A stretch of DNA of 64,000 nt from Lachnospiraceae bacterium (GTDB taxonomy: Bacteria > Bacillota > Clostridia > Lachnospirales > Lachnospiraceae), in assembly GCA_910575105.1 (NCBI GenBank), contig CAJTDK010000005.1, positions 186,001-250,000 of the forward strand, given 5' to 3'. This document shows positions 32,676 to 40,497 of this stretch, piece by piece; the stretch's first letter is position 1; the number at the start of each line of letters is the position of its first letter. Below the pieces are notes generated by a model. That model had not been told where the DNA came from, did not search any database, and saw only the letters and a list, made by a program, of their open reading frames with translations. The position numbers were made by a program, and so were the translations under genes.

Positions 32676-34276
32676 AATTATACATATGTCAGCCGATGTT
32701 TAGCCCAAAGAGTTCAATAATTTCTCTCTGAAAAGCTGTTGTCGTTGTGTAGATCGGCTTACGTTTCCCTTCAACAGAAACTACCCGCAGGGATTTCATC
32801 TCATCTATCACTTCCTGCATATTATGGCTCTTGAACCATCCGGCCTCATTCATGATGTTTTTAATCTGGGAAGAAAGTATCAGGGCGATATACTGGATAA
32901 ACAGCCGCCCGTCCATTGCTGCTGAGGAATGGATACGCAGCCTTTTCATATCAAGGTCATTTTTCAGGTCATCGAAATGCTTTTCTATTGTATCCTTCAT
33001 CCGGTATATTTCAAGTGCCTCCACCGGGTCTTTGACATCATTTGTCGCAAGCACAAGCCAGCCGACACTGTTCTTTCTGCAGGCATCTATTGCTTCCTGA
33101 TTGTATTCAACCTTCCTGCCCCGCTTAGGAGTCTCCTTGACAGTAAAAAATCTTTCGTAGTCTTTCTGATGCTCTTTTACCGTACTCCCTGAGCAGAGTT
33201 CCTCATATTCCATCAGGATCCGGTGGCTGAACTTTTTCTCATCCAGCGCGGCTTTGATACTGTCAAAATAAACATGAAGGTAGCAGCGGTGCCCTTTCCA
33301 CTTTATGAGTTCTGTGTCCGCATAGAGTTCTTCCCCAAGGACATTACAGTAATGGCGGTAAGAGACCATTTCATCATTGCGGTGGCGCTCTGCCGCATCC
33401 AAAGAAAGGGATGTCGTAAACGGAACGCCAACCAGAAACCGCATATGCCTTCTGTACATGGCATCCACGTTATCCTCGCTGTAAAACCCCTTATCCATGA
33501 CCATATGCAACCGTTTCACGTCAACGAGGTCAAACCTTTTAAGGCTTTCCTCCATCGTGCCGACATCATGGATGCTTCCAGGCATAGCCCTGAAGAATAA
33601 AGGAAGACGGCTTGTATGTCCGCTGACCATCAGGAGATTGACCTGCGGAAGTTTTTCTTTGTCTCTGTTGTACCCATAGGATACAAATTCGTTCATCTCA
33701 CTATAGGAGGAAACGCTTGTGATGTCCATGCAGTAATACCTGTCACAGCTATTATGTTCCAGCCATGCTGAAAAGAAGCCCTGGACGAGTTCCGGCGTGA
33801 TCCGTATCAGCAGTTCACTGATCCGCTGGTCGGCAAGCACCGTCTCATAAGGCGTGACTGCCTGCTGGGACCATTTTTCAGCTCTGGACAGCGCCTGCCC
33901 TTCGCTGACAAGGTAATAGGCGCATGTCAGGATGGCATCCCAGTCGTTGGGAAAGGATCTTTTCAGTATATGGCCGAGCTCGATATCTGCACATACCTTA
34001 TCCAAAAGGGAGGATACGCCACAACTGTAAGTGAAGCATTTGGGCGGCTTTTTTTCTGATTTGGTCGTAATATTTTTCTGATTGCCGCCACGCATGCCAT
34101 TTGGCTGCACTGTTCCGGTTTCCGGGTCAAGATGTCCAATGCACTTACGTTTTGAATTTGGTTTTTTTGACTTTTTATCCCAGTATGAGACGTTTTCATA
34201 AACGTATGTGGTGCCATTTTTGTGTTTTAGATAGACCAGAGATGCCATGTTGATTCCCTCCGACATATGTATAATT
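32676..34276 (-). mobile_element. IS1634-like insertion sequence
   Basis: An element of about 1.6 kb with a single transposase gene. AATTATACATATGTC at 32676-32690 is exactly inverted at 34262-34276 and is proposed as the terminal repeat. A further copy of TTATACATATGTC lies at 34296-34308 in the right flank. A second possible pair of ends is TCAG-TGTTTAGCC at 32689 and its imperfect inverse near 34324-34338, so the exact borders are uncertain. No target duplication was identified. It sits at the broken 3-prime end of the response regulator. Confidence 0.7.
32689..34248 (-). CDS. IS1634/IS4-group transposase
   Basis: This full-length DDE transposase of 519 residues has the N-terminal signature ASLVYLKHKNGTTYVYENVS. 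The catalytic blocks are YYCMDITSVSSYS (first Asp), HMVMDKGFYSEDNVD (second Asp) and IYRMKDTIEKHFDDLKNDLD (Glu, in the Y-x-Glu style helix of the IS4 group). ATG 34248 follows GGAGGG; the frame is open six codons further upstream. The stop codon lies inside the proposed left terminal repeat. It appears intact and could be active. Confidence 0.9.
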   Translation of the reverse strand: MASLVYLKHKNGTTYVYENVSYWDKKSKKPNSKRKCIGHLDPETGTVQPNGMRGGNQKNITTKSEKKPPKCFTYSCGVSSLLDKVCADIELGHILKRSFPNDWDAILTCAYYLVSEGQALSRAEKWSQQAVTPYETVLADQRISELLIRITPELVQGFFSAWLEHNSCDRYYCMDITSVSSYSEMNEFVSYGYNRDKEKLPQVNLLMVSGHTSRLPLFFRAMPGSIHDVGTMEESLKRFDLVDVKRLHMVMDKGFYSEDNVDAMYRRHMRFLVGVPFTTSLSLDAAERHRNDEMVSYRHYCNVLGEELYADTELIKWKGHRCYLHVYFDSIKAALDEKKFSHRILMEYEELCSGSTVKEHQKDYERFFTVKETPKRGRKVEYNQEAIDACRKNSVGWLVLATNDVKDPVEALEIYRMKDTIEKHFDDLKNDLDMKRLRIHSSAAMDGRLFIQYIALILSSQIKNIMNEAGWFKSHNMQEVIDEMKSLRVVSVEGKRKPIYTTTTAFQREIIELFGLNIG

Positions 34277-34507
34277 TCCTGTTTTTAGCATACCTTTATA
34301 CATATGTCTGTAAAGAAAAAAATTGGCTAAACACTGATTTTATAAGGGATTTGGGGAATAAGCTTAAAACCTATGTATAACAATTTCGGGAGATTAGGTT
34401 CCATGTCTAACTTGTACTAATTATATTCTAATACCAAGATAGAGATAGATGTGTTTTAGGGCAATGTGATCAGAAACAATTCAGGTAACGGTCAGAGTAT
34501 ATCGATT

Positions 34508-34536
34508 GGATACAGGGAGATTATAGCCCTGTATCC
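34508..34536. other. Perfect hairpin downstream of the EamA gene
   Basis: GGATACAGGG and CCCTGTATCC form a 10-bp perfect stem with a 9-nt loop, 14 bp past the stop of the EamA gene. It lacks a T tract on the minus strand, so it may be a weak terminator or an mRNA 3-prime stabiliser. Confidence 0.5.
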
Positions 34537-34549
34537 GTCAAAAACTCTT

Positions 34550-35434
34550 TTAACAGGCTTTACGGTCCGGAAAAAAGAAATACACAGTCATTCCGAACAT
34601 GATCACCGATATTCCGATAAATTGTTGGAGTACAACTGCTTCATGAAGTATCAGATAAGCAAGGAAACAGGTGCCGATCGGTTCCCCCAGAATGCTCATT
34701 GTTACTGCAGAAGCAGGTACTCTTTTTAAAAGAAGATTGAAGATGAACTGTCCGCCGATCGTTGAAATTACAGCCAGTCCAATAAATGCCAGCCATGTAT
34801 GAACAGTATATCCCCTGAGAGAATCATTTCGGGATACAATATAAATAAGAAGGATAATCGCACTGAAAAAATAACTTAAAGTAGAATATGTAACGGCAGA
34901 GATGTCTTTCCGGACATTTTCTCCGACAAAAAAATACAGGGATATGACTCCGGCAGCAACCAGGGCAAGGATATCACCAAGCAGACTTTTTCCGCTGATT
35001 TGTAAGTCGCCGGATCCGATGATAATGCAGCCGCATAAGGCAATTATGCACCCGGTCAGTGCGGTTGTTTTTATCTTTTTCCGGTTTACAAATCGTTCCA
35101 GTGCCAGCGAAAACAAAGGCTGCAGACACACAAGGATTGTTGAGCTTGCAACGGATGTGAAGTTTAGTGATTCAAACCAAAGTACATAATGTAAAGCCAG
35201 TAATAAGCCGGCAGATATGATCTGCATCCATTGTTTTGCTTGTAGAGTGTTAATTTCTGACCGGTTTTTTTGTCTGAACAGAAAAAATGGTGTCAGAACG
35301 ATTGCGGCAATGAGCAGCCGGTAAAACGCCATAACGGATGAAGGGGCGACTGCTATTTTAGCAAAAATAGCAGATGTCGACAATGCGAAAACACCTCCGA
35401 AAAGAATCAGGTATGTTTTAGATTTTGAGTACAT
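34550..35434 (-). CDS. EamA/DMT family transporter
   Basis: This 294-residue protein has ten predicted transmembrane segments in two EamA repeats. Visible family features are FALSTSAIFAKIAVAPSSVM at the start, the substrate-path stretch LHYVLWFESLNFTSVASSTI, and the second repeat with IFNLLLKRVPASAVTMSILG and EPIGTCFLAYLILHEAV. Members export amino acids or other metabolites. AGGAGGAAAA precedes the ATG. It is divergent from an XRE-cupin regulator 160 bp away that most likely controls it. Codon use is A+T-richer than in the core genes, in line with the island next to it. Confidence 0.9.
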   Translation of the reverse strand: MYSKSKTYLILFGGVFALSTSAIFAKIAVAPSSVMAFYRLLIAAIVLTPFFLFRQKNRSEINTLQAKQWMQIISAGLLLALHYVLWFESLNFTSVASSTILVCLQPLFSLALERFVNRKKIKTTALTGCIIALCGCIIIGSGDLQISGKSLLGDILALVAAGVISLYFFVGENVRKDISAVTYSTLSYFFSAIILLIYIVSRNDSLRGYTVHTWLAFIGLAVISTIGGQFIFNLLLKRVPASAVTMSILGEPIGTCFLAYLILHEAVVLQQFIGISVIMFGMTVYFFFPDRKAC

Positions 35435-35594
35435 AATTTTCCTCCTGGTTTTATTATATTACATTCTGTGCAATATACTTTACAAAAACACTATACATCA
35501 TATATAATACAAGGACAATAGAACAGGAGAAATTACAATATCTTATAACATTTGTTTTTAAATAGACAATATATTAGAAAAGAAGGAGAGCCGG

Positions 35595-36155
35595 ATGCTT
35601 TATCACCGTTTAGGACAGACCCTTATTAATTATCGCAAAAAAGAGGGTCTGACAATCCGTCAGTTTGCAGAACAATCGGGGATCAGCACATCTTTGATCA
35701 GCCAGATTGAGCGCGGGCAGGCGAATCCGTCACTGAGTGTGCTTCAACTGCTGGCGCAGGCACTCAATGTCCCTTTGTATACTTTGTTTGTTAATGAAAT
35801 AAATTATGAAAGCCTTATATCCAGGAAAAAGACCCGAAAAAAGATCTATCGGAAAGACAATAATCATATTGTGAAGGATGTTCTGACACCGGATTTCATG
35901 AAGACATATATTAAGTTATTAATGATGGAACTTAATCCCCATACCAGTACGACAGATAGCGAGTATGTTCATTCGGATAAAGAAGAAATTGCAGTGGTAA
36001 CAAGAGGGCGGGTCATTGTGCAATTAGACGGACATGAGTTTATTCTGGATGAGGGCGATGTTGTCAGAGTTCCTCCAAATGTAAAACACCATTTTGAGAA
36101 CAAAAGCAGCGAAACCATACAAGTGCTTTTTGTCCTTACTCCGGCAATTTTGTAA
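35595..36155 (+). CDS. XRE family regulator with cupin domain
   Basis: In this 186-residue protein the N-terminal helix-turn-helix (residues 8-62: GLTIRQFAEQSGISTSLISQ and ERGQANPSLSVLQLLAQALN) is joined to a C-terminal cupin_2 barrel (about 110-180: KEEIAVVTRGRVIVQLDGHE, VRVPPNVKHHFENKSSE). This layout is typical of small-molecule-sensing repressors of nearby transporters or catabolic genes. GAAGGAGAG precedes the ATG. Its divergent partner is the EamA transporter, a natural target. A terminator lies 150 bp downstream. Confidence 0.93.
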   Translation: MLYHRLGQTLINYRKKEGLTIRQFAEQSGISTSLISQIERGQANPSLSVLQLLAQALNVPLYTLFVNEINYESLISRKKTRKKIYRKDNNHIVKDVLTPDFMKTYIKLLMMELNPHTSTTDSEYVHSDKEEIAVVTRGRVIVQLDGHEFILDEGDVVRVPPNVKHHFENKSSETIQVLFVLTPAIL

Positions 36156-36304
36156 AGTTAATGAGACGTTCGATCAAAGAGACAGGGAGAAGAATTTACT
36201 TTTGCAATTTAAGAAACTTTAAAGTTGCTGTAAAATTGCGGGAGGATTTGACAAAGGATGAAAAAATAGCTGCATTGAATAATGAAAGTGAAGATTTCAG
36301 ATTA

Positions 36305-36345
36305 GGCGGTATAGCCCCGAATTATAAGGGCTGTACCGTCTTTTT
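36305..36345 (+). terminator. Terminator after the XRE-cupin gene
   Basis: GGCGGTATAGCCC and GGGCTGTACCGTC pair along 13 bp with two wobbles, loop of 10 nt, then TTTTT. Confidence 0.85.
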
Positions 36346-36471
36346 GAGTTTCTGTGCGCCTTACCGTTTTGGCTGTGCAGCAGATAGGGAACTTCCGGTA
36401 TTCCCGGCGGAGGCTCTGGCTTTGAGGAGACGGGTGCAGGATGGAGCACGACCCTCTTTCTGCGCGGTTTT

Positions 36472-36501
36472 GTATATTTTGCAGGAGAGTGTCAATACTT
36501 A
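36472..36501 (+). promoter_or_regulatory. Possible sigma-F/G sporulation promoter
   Basis: GTATA at 36472 and CAATACTTA at 36493 resemble the GNATA and CATAMTA boxes of forespore promoters with roughly correct spacing, 55 bp before a spore-protein start. The match is partial. Confidence 0.3.
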
Positions 36502-36555
36502 TAGCGTGATCATACCAGTATGCCGCAGGGCAATCAAATGAAAGGAGTATTACAG

Positions 36556-36750
36556 ATGGCAGGGAAAAAGCAAAAAGAGATTAAGCTGGAGGAATTGACG
36601 CGGGAAGAAAAGATGAAATACGAGATCGCAGAGGAGCTTGGACTTTTAGACAGGGTGATGACGGACGGCTGGCGTTCTCTGTCCTCAAAAGAGACGGGCC
36701 GGATCGGAGGACTTCTTGCCAGAAGAAAAAGGTCAGCCGGACAAAAATAA
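36556..36750 (+). CDS. Small acid-soluble spore protein, alpha/beta type
   Basis: This 64-residue protein has the SASP blocks KMKYEIAEELGLLDRV and LSSKETGRIGGLLARR, spaced as in the alpha/beta family, with a Lys-rich N-terminus. Such proteins coat and protect DNA in the dormant spore and are degraded by the Gpr protease at germination, cutting at the Glu-Ile/Ala site that is visible as YEIAEE. ATG 36556 has AAAGGAG eight nt upstream. Its presence implies an endospore-forming host. It stands alone, so it is probably expressed in the forespore. Confidence 0.85.
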   Translation: MAGKKQKEIKLEELTREEKMKYEIAEELGLLDRVMTDGWRSLSSKETGRIGGLLARRKRSAGQK

Positions 36751-36798
36751 CGAAAATATTACGAATGTTAATAAGTGTGAAAATTTTTTGACATCTGT

Positions 36799-36827
36799 TG
36801 AAAATAGAGGTTCCTTTTGCTATAATC
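36799..36827 (+). promoter_or_regulatory. Promoter of the glycosyltransferase gene
   Basis: TTGAAA at 36799 and TATAAT at 36822 are 17 bp apart, about 42 bp before the ATG at 36869. Confidence 0.75.
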
Positions 36828-36868
36828 GAAAAACCAATAGAGTAAAGTACAGTAGTAGTGGTGGATAT

Positions 36869-37561
36869 ATGGGCAGCAGGATTAATGTTTTAGATATTGA
36901 TATAGATAATTTTACAGCCAAGGAAGCGATGAAGCAGTTTGTGGATTCCATGCAGTCGGAGCCTCTCAGCGTCATTGAGATGGTGACGGCGGACAGCCTT
37001 ATGCAGATGGACGATACTCCGGAGCTTAAGGGAGGAGTCTGCTATTTTGACCTTGTGCTGGCAGGAGATACGACGATTCTGGAGTCGGCGGATATTACCG
37101 AGAAGAGATGTCTCAGGGAGATACAGGAGCGCACATTTTTGAAGATGCTGTTCAGATACATTAACAGGCACCACAAGAGGGTGTATCTGCTTGTGGAGTC
37201 CGAGGAGGAGGGACAGGAGTTTCTCGATTTTTTAGAGCATAATTACAGGGGAGCACAGATCGGGGGCATGGCGAAGGTATCGGCTAAAGACCGTGCGGAT
37301 GATATGATCGTGAACGCGATCAACGGCGCGGATATTGACTGTGTGATCTCTGCAATGTCCTCCCCGCTTCAGGAGGATTTTGTGACGAAGAACAGGAGTA
37401 TACTCAACGCCTATGTCTGGCTGGGCTTGGGCAAGAAGAGCATTCCCTTAAAGCAGGCCGGCACTGTGCAGAGCCGCTTTACACAGTATGTGATAAAAAA
37501 GGTATTCCGCAAAGAGATGGAGAGGAGAAAAAAAGTCGAACCGCAGTCAATGCAGATGTAA
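36869..37561 (+). CDS. WecG/TagA/CpsF family glycosyltransferase
   Basis: This 230-residue GT26-type enzyme would transfer a sugar such as N-acetylmannosamine to a lipid-linked acceptor during synthesis of wall or capsule polymers. Recognisable parts are IEMVTADSLMQMDDTPELKG (acceptor/catalytic region), HHKRVYLLVESEEEGQEFLD and the nucleotide-sugar block VISAMSSPLQEDF. The ATG at 36869 is chosen because a good promoter lies just before it; the ribosome site is weak. The frame is open back to 36716 across that promoter and the spore-protein end. No polymer operon surrounds it. The catalytic loop differs from classical TagA and deserves care in naming. Confidence 0.75.
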   Translation: MGSRINVLDIDIDNFTAKEAMKQFVDSMQSEPLSVIEMVTADSLMQMDDTPELKGGVCYFDLVLAGDTTILESADITEKRCLREIQERTFLKMLFRYINRHHKRVYLLVESEEEGQEFLDFLEHNYRGAQIGGMAKVSAKDRADDMIVNAINGADIDCVISAMSSPLQEDFVTKNRSILNAYVWLGLGKKSIPLKQAGTVQSRFTQYVIKKVFRKEMERRKKVEPQSMQM

Positions 37562-37635
37562 TCGTAAGAAAAAAATAAGAAATTTGTTTTGGTCACTATG
37601 TACATTGCGTTTTTGCCAAAAAATCTAAAAAAACT

Positions 37636-37677
37636 GAGGAAATCAACAAAAATATATGATTTCCTCTTTCTTTTTTT
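37636..37677 (+). terminator. Terminator after the glycosyltransferase gene
   Basis: A perfect 10-bp stem GAGGAAATCA / TGATTTCCTC with an 11-nt loop is followed by TTTCTTTTTTT. Confidence 0.92.
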
Positions 37678-37780
37678 GTAAATTTATATTAATATAGAAG
37701 CTGAGATTGTGCATTTTTGGGGAATAAAAAAATTTTTTGTTGTGAAAAATGCATATTGAAATAAGTGGAGGAGATGGAAT

Positions 37781-38869
37781 ATGATATCTAATCAAATACT
37801 TCAAAATACAATTGAAGGATTGAAGGGGATTTCAAGGATTGACTTCTGCGTGACGGACACGGACGGCAAATCTCTGGCAAGCACCTTTTCCGAACAGAAC
37901 AGCTATGAAGAAGAAATTATCTCATTTGTCAATTCACCGGCGGACAGCCAGGTTGTACAGGGATATCAGTTTTTTAAGATTTTTGACGAGCATCAGCTTG
38001 AATATATTCTGATGGCCAACGGCGGCGGGGACGATGTATATATGGTCGGGAAGATCGCTGTTTTCCAGATACAGAGTCTTTTGGTGGCATACAAGGAGCG
38101 GTTTGATAAGGATAATTTTATTAAGAATCTCCTTCTGGATAACCTTCTGCTTGTCGATATTTATAACCGTGCCAAAAAATTACATATTGACACAGAAGTC
38201 AGACGTGTTATCTTTATTATTGAGACAAAAAACGAGAAAGACAGCAGCGCTCTCGACAATGTACGCAGTCTTCTCGGTAATAAAGCCAGGGATTTTGTAA
38301 CGGCTGTGGATGAAAAGAATATTATAATTGTTAAGGAAGTCGATGCGAATGACGGCTATGCGGAGCTTGGGAAGGCAGCCCAGAATATTTACGATATCCT
38401 GAAGAATGACGGGGAAGAGGATATCCTGATCGCATATGGAACAGTCGTTAACGATATCAAGGAAGTGTCGAAATCCTACAAAGAAGCAAAGCTTGCCCTT
38501 GACGTGGGGAAGATCTTCTTTGGCGAACGGAGCGTGATCGCATACAGCGCCCTGGGTATCGGGCGTCTGATTTACCAGCTTCCGATTCCGCTGTGCAAGA
38601 TGTTTATACGGGAGATTTTTGAGGGGAAATCTCCGGATGATTTTGACGAGGAGACATTGACGACGATCAATAAGTTTTTTGAAAATAATCTGAATGTCTC
38701 TGAGACGTCCAGACAGCTTTACATTCACCGCAATACGCTGGTGTACCGGCTTGATAAGCTTCAGAAGAGCACAGGGCTTGATCTGCGCGTGTTTGAAGAT
38801 GCCATTACTTTTAAGATCGCACTTATGGTTGTGAAGTACATGAAGTACATGGAGTCATTGGAGTATTAA
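37781..38869 (+). CDS. PucR/CdaR-type transcriptional regulator
   Basis: In this 362-residue protein, the C-terminal HTH_30 domain (about 300-355) reads NNLNVSETSRQLYIHRNTLV and YRLDKLQKSTGLDLRVFEDA, the standard PucR/CdaR DNA-binding end. The middle GGDEF-like region (about 130-260) includes IAYGTVVNDIKEVSKSYKEA. The N-terminal 110 residues resemble a diacid or PAS-like sensor. GTGGAGGAG precedes the ATG. It lies just upstream of ftsE but with its own function; a link to cell division is not indicated. Its target genes are unknown. Confidence 0.88.
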   Translation: MISNQILQNTIEGLKGISRIDFCVTDTDGKSLASTFSEQNSYEEEIISFVNSPADSQVVQGYQFFKIFDEHQLEYILMANGGGDDVYMVGKIAVFQIQSLLVAYKERFDKDNFIKNLLLDNLLLVDIYNRAKKLHIDTEVRRVIFIIETKNEKDSSALDNVRSLLGNKARDFVTAVDEKNIIIVKEVDANDGYAELGKAAQNIYDILKNDGEEDILIAYGTVVNDIKEVSKSYKEAKLALDVGKIFFGERSVIAYSALGIGRLIYQLPIPLCKMFIREIFEGKSPDDFDEETLTTINKFFENNLNVSETSRQLYIHRNTLVYRLDKLQKSTGLDLRVFEDAITFKIALMVVKYMKYMESLEY

Positions 38870-38886
38870 GTAATCAGGAGGAAATT

Positions 38887-39573
38887 ATGATTGAATTAAG
38901 AGACGTAAAGAAAGAGTACTCAAAAGGGGTTGCCGCCCTGAACGGAGTCAACCTGAAGGTTGAGCAGGGCGAATTTGTATTTATCGTGGGGGACAGCGGT
39001 TCCGGCAAATCCACGCTGATCAAGCTGATCATGAAGGAGCTGGACCCGACATCGGGGACGATCATCGTCAACGGGCAGAATCTGAATAAGATGCGGCACC
39101 GGAAGATTCCCATGTACCGGAGAGCGATCGGGGTTGTGTTTCAGGATTTCCGTCTGCTTAAGGACCGCAACATTTATGAGAATATAGCCTTTGCCCAGAG
39201 AGTTACAGAGACTCCGGGCAGGATCATCAAGAAGAAGGTGCCTGCGGCGCTTTCGCTTGTGGGACTGGCGCAGAAGTACAAATCATTCCCCAAGGAGCTG
39301 TCCGGAGGAGAGCAGCAGAGAGTCGCCATCGCAAGGGCGATCGTGAATGAGCCGGCGATCCTGCTGGCGGATGAGCCTACCGGGAATCTTGACCCGACTA
39401 ATTCATGGGAGATTATGAAGCTTTTGGAGGAAGCCAATGACAGAGGGACGACAGTGCTGGTCGTTACGCATAACCAAGAGATTGTAAACGAGATGAAGAA
39501 GCGCGTAATTACGATGAAAAAGGGAGTTATCGTAAGCGACGAGAAAAAAGGTGGGTATAATAATGAGAATTAG
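38887..39573 (+). CDS. ftsE: Cell division ATP-binding protein FtsE
   Basis: This 228-residue ABC ATPase has Walker A GDSGSGKST (35-43), signature LSGGEQQRVAIARAI and Walker B ILLADEPTGNLD, followed by the switch His in VVTHNQEIV. It pairs with FtsX to couple ATP hydrolysis to activation of a peptidoglycan hydrolase outside the cell. CAGGAGGAAATT precedes the ATG. The reading frame overlaps ftsX by 11 bp. The order ftsE-ftsX-coiled-coil M23 peptidase-ctpA is an operon. Confidence 0.97.
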   Translation: MIELRDVKKEYSKGVAALNGVNLKVEQGEFVFIVGDSGSGKSTLIKLIMKELDPTSGTIIVNGQNLNKMRHRKIPMYRRAIGVVFQDFRLLKDRNIYENIAFAQRVTETPGRIIKKKVPAALSLVGLAQKYKSFPKELSGGEQQRVAIARAIVNEPAILLADEPTGNLDPTNSWEIMKLLEEANDRGTTVLVVTHNQEIVNEMKKRVITMKKGVIVSDEKKGGYNNEN

Positions 39574-40471
39574 TACATTTGGATATTCGATGAAACAAGG
39601 GGTAAAGAACATAGGCAGGAATAAGATGTTCTCCATCGCATCCATTGCGACGATGGCTGCGTGTATATTCCTGTTCGGCCTGTTCTACGCGATCATAGTA
39701 AATCTGAATTATATCGTGGAGGAGGCAGAGAAGAACGTGGCGATCACTATATTTTTCAATGACGACGCTACGCAGGAGCAGAAGGATGAGATCGGCGAGG
39801 AGCTTGATGGCAAGGACGGCGTTCTGGATGTGAATTATATCAGCGCGGAGGATGCGTGGGAAAAATTCCAGGATGACTACTTCGGGGAGTCAAAGGATGC
39901 GGCGGAAGGATTTAAGAATGACAATCCGCTGGCCAATTCAGACAGCTATGAAGTCCTTATGGAGGATGTGGAGAAGCAGAAGGAAGTAGTTGCCTTTGCA
40001 GAATCACTTGAGGGAGTCCGCAAGGTCAAAAAGTCGGATGTTGTGGCGAAGACTCTTACCAGTGTGAACAAGCTGATGTACTATGTGTCCGCTGCGCTTA
40101 TCCTTATTCTTCTGGCGGTATCCGTTTTCCTGATCAGCAATACGGTAACGATGGGTATCACGGTGCGCCGGGAGGAGATCGCGATCATGAAATACATAGG
40201 GGCCAAGGACGGGTTCGTCCGTGCGCCGTTCGTGATCGAAGGTCTGGTCATCGGTATAGTAGGGGCGATCATCCCGCTGATCATGCTGTTTTTCATGTAT
40301 GATAAGGCGGTGGCATATATTATGACTAAGTTCAGCCTCCTGAATAATATTATCACGTTCCTTCCGGTAACGGATGTGTATAAGACACTTCTCCCGGTAG
40401 GAGTGGCGCTTGGCGTAGGTATCGGTTTTGTGGGGAGTTTCTTTACGATTCATAAACATCTGCGGGTATAA
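39563..40471 (+). CDS. ftsX: Cell division protein FtsX
   Basis: This 302-residue membrane protein has TM1 near residues 20-42, a large extracytoplasmic domain (about 45-170) with the FtsX ectodomain block VAITIFFNDDATQEQKDEIG, then three further helices, and the FtsX/MacB core motif TMGITVRREEIAIMKYIGA. ATG 39563 is preferred over GTG 39551 because GGTGGG precedes it. It transmits conformational change from FtsE to the secreted coiled-coil peptidase encoded next. Confidence 0.96.
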   Translation: MRISTFGYSMKQGVKNIGRNKMFSIASIATMAACIFLFGLFYAIIVNLNYIVEEAEKNVAITIFFNDDATQEQKDEIGEELDGKDGVLDVNYISAEDAWEKFQDDYFGESKDAAEGFKNDNPLANSDSYEVLMEDVEKQKEVVAFAESLEGVRKVKKSDVVAKTLTSVNKLMYYVSAALILILLAVSVFLISNTVTMGITVRREEIAIMKYIGAKDGFVRAPFVIEGLVIGIVGAIIPLIMLFFMYDKAVAYIMTKFSLLNNIITFLPVTDVYKTLLPVGVALGVGIGFVGSFFTIHKHLRV

Positions 40472-40497
40472 TACATTACATTTAGGGGGATATATAA

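Larger units (their letters stand above)
36156..36555. other. 400-bp gap without a supported gene
   Basis: A frame is open from 36161 to 36541 but it runs through the terminator at 36305-36345 and shows no family. The left 130 bp contain LREDLTKDEKIAALNNESED-like coding flavour that may be a relic. The right end carries a possible sporulation promoter for the spore protein gene. Confidence 0.5.

Noticed and set aside
36161-36541. A 126-codon open frame between the XRE-cupin gene and the spore protein gene.
   Set aside because: It contains the full terminator at 36305-36345, has no clear ribosome site and shows no family resemblance; its right half reads like non-coding sequence.
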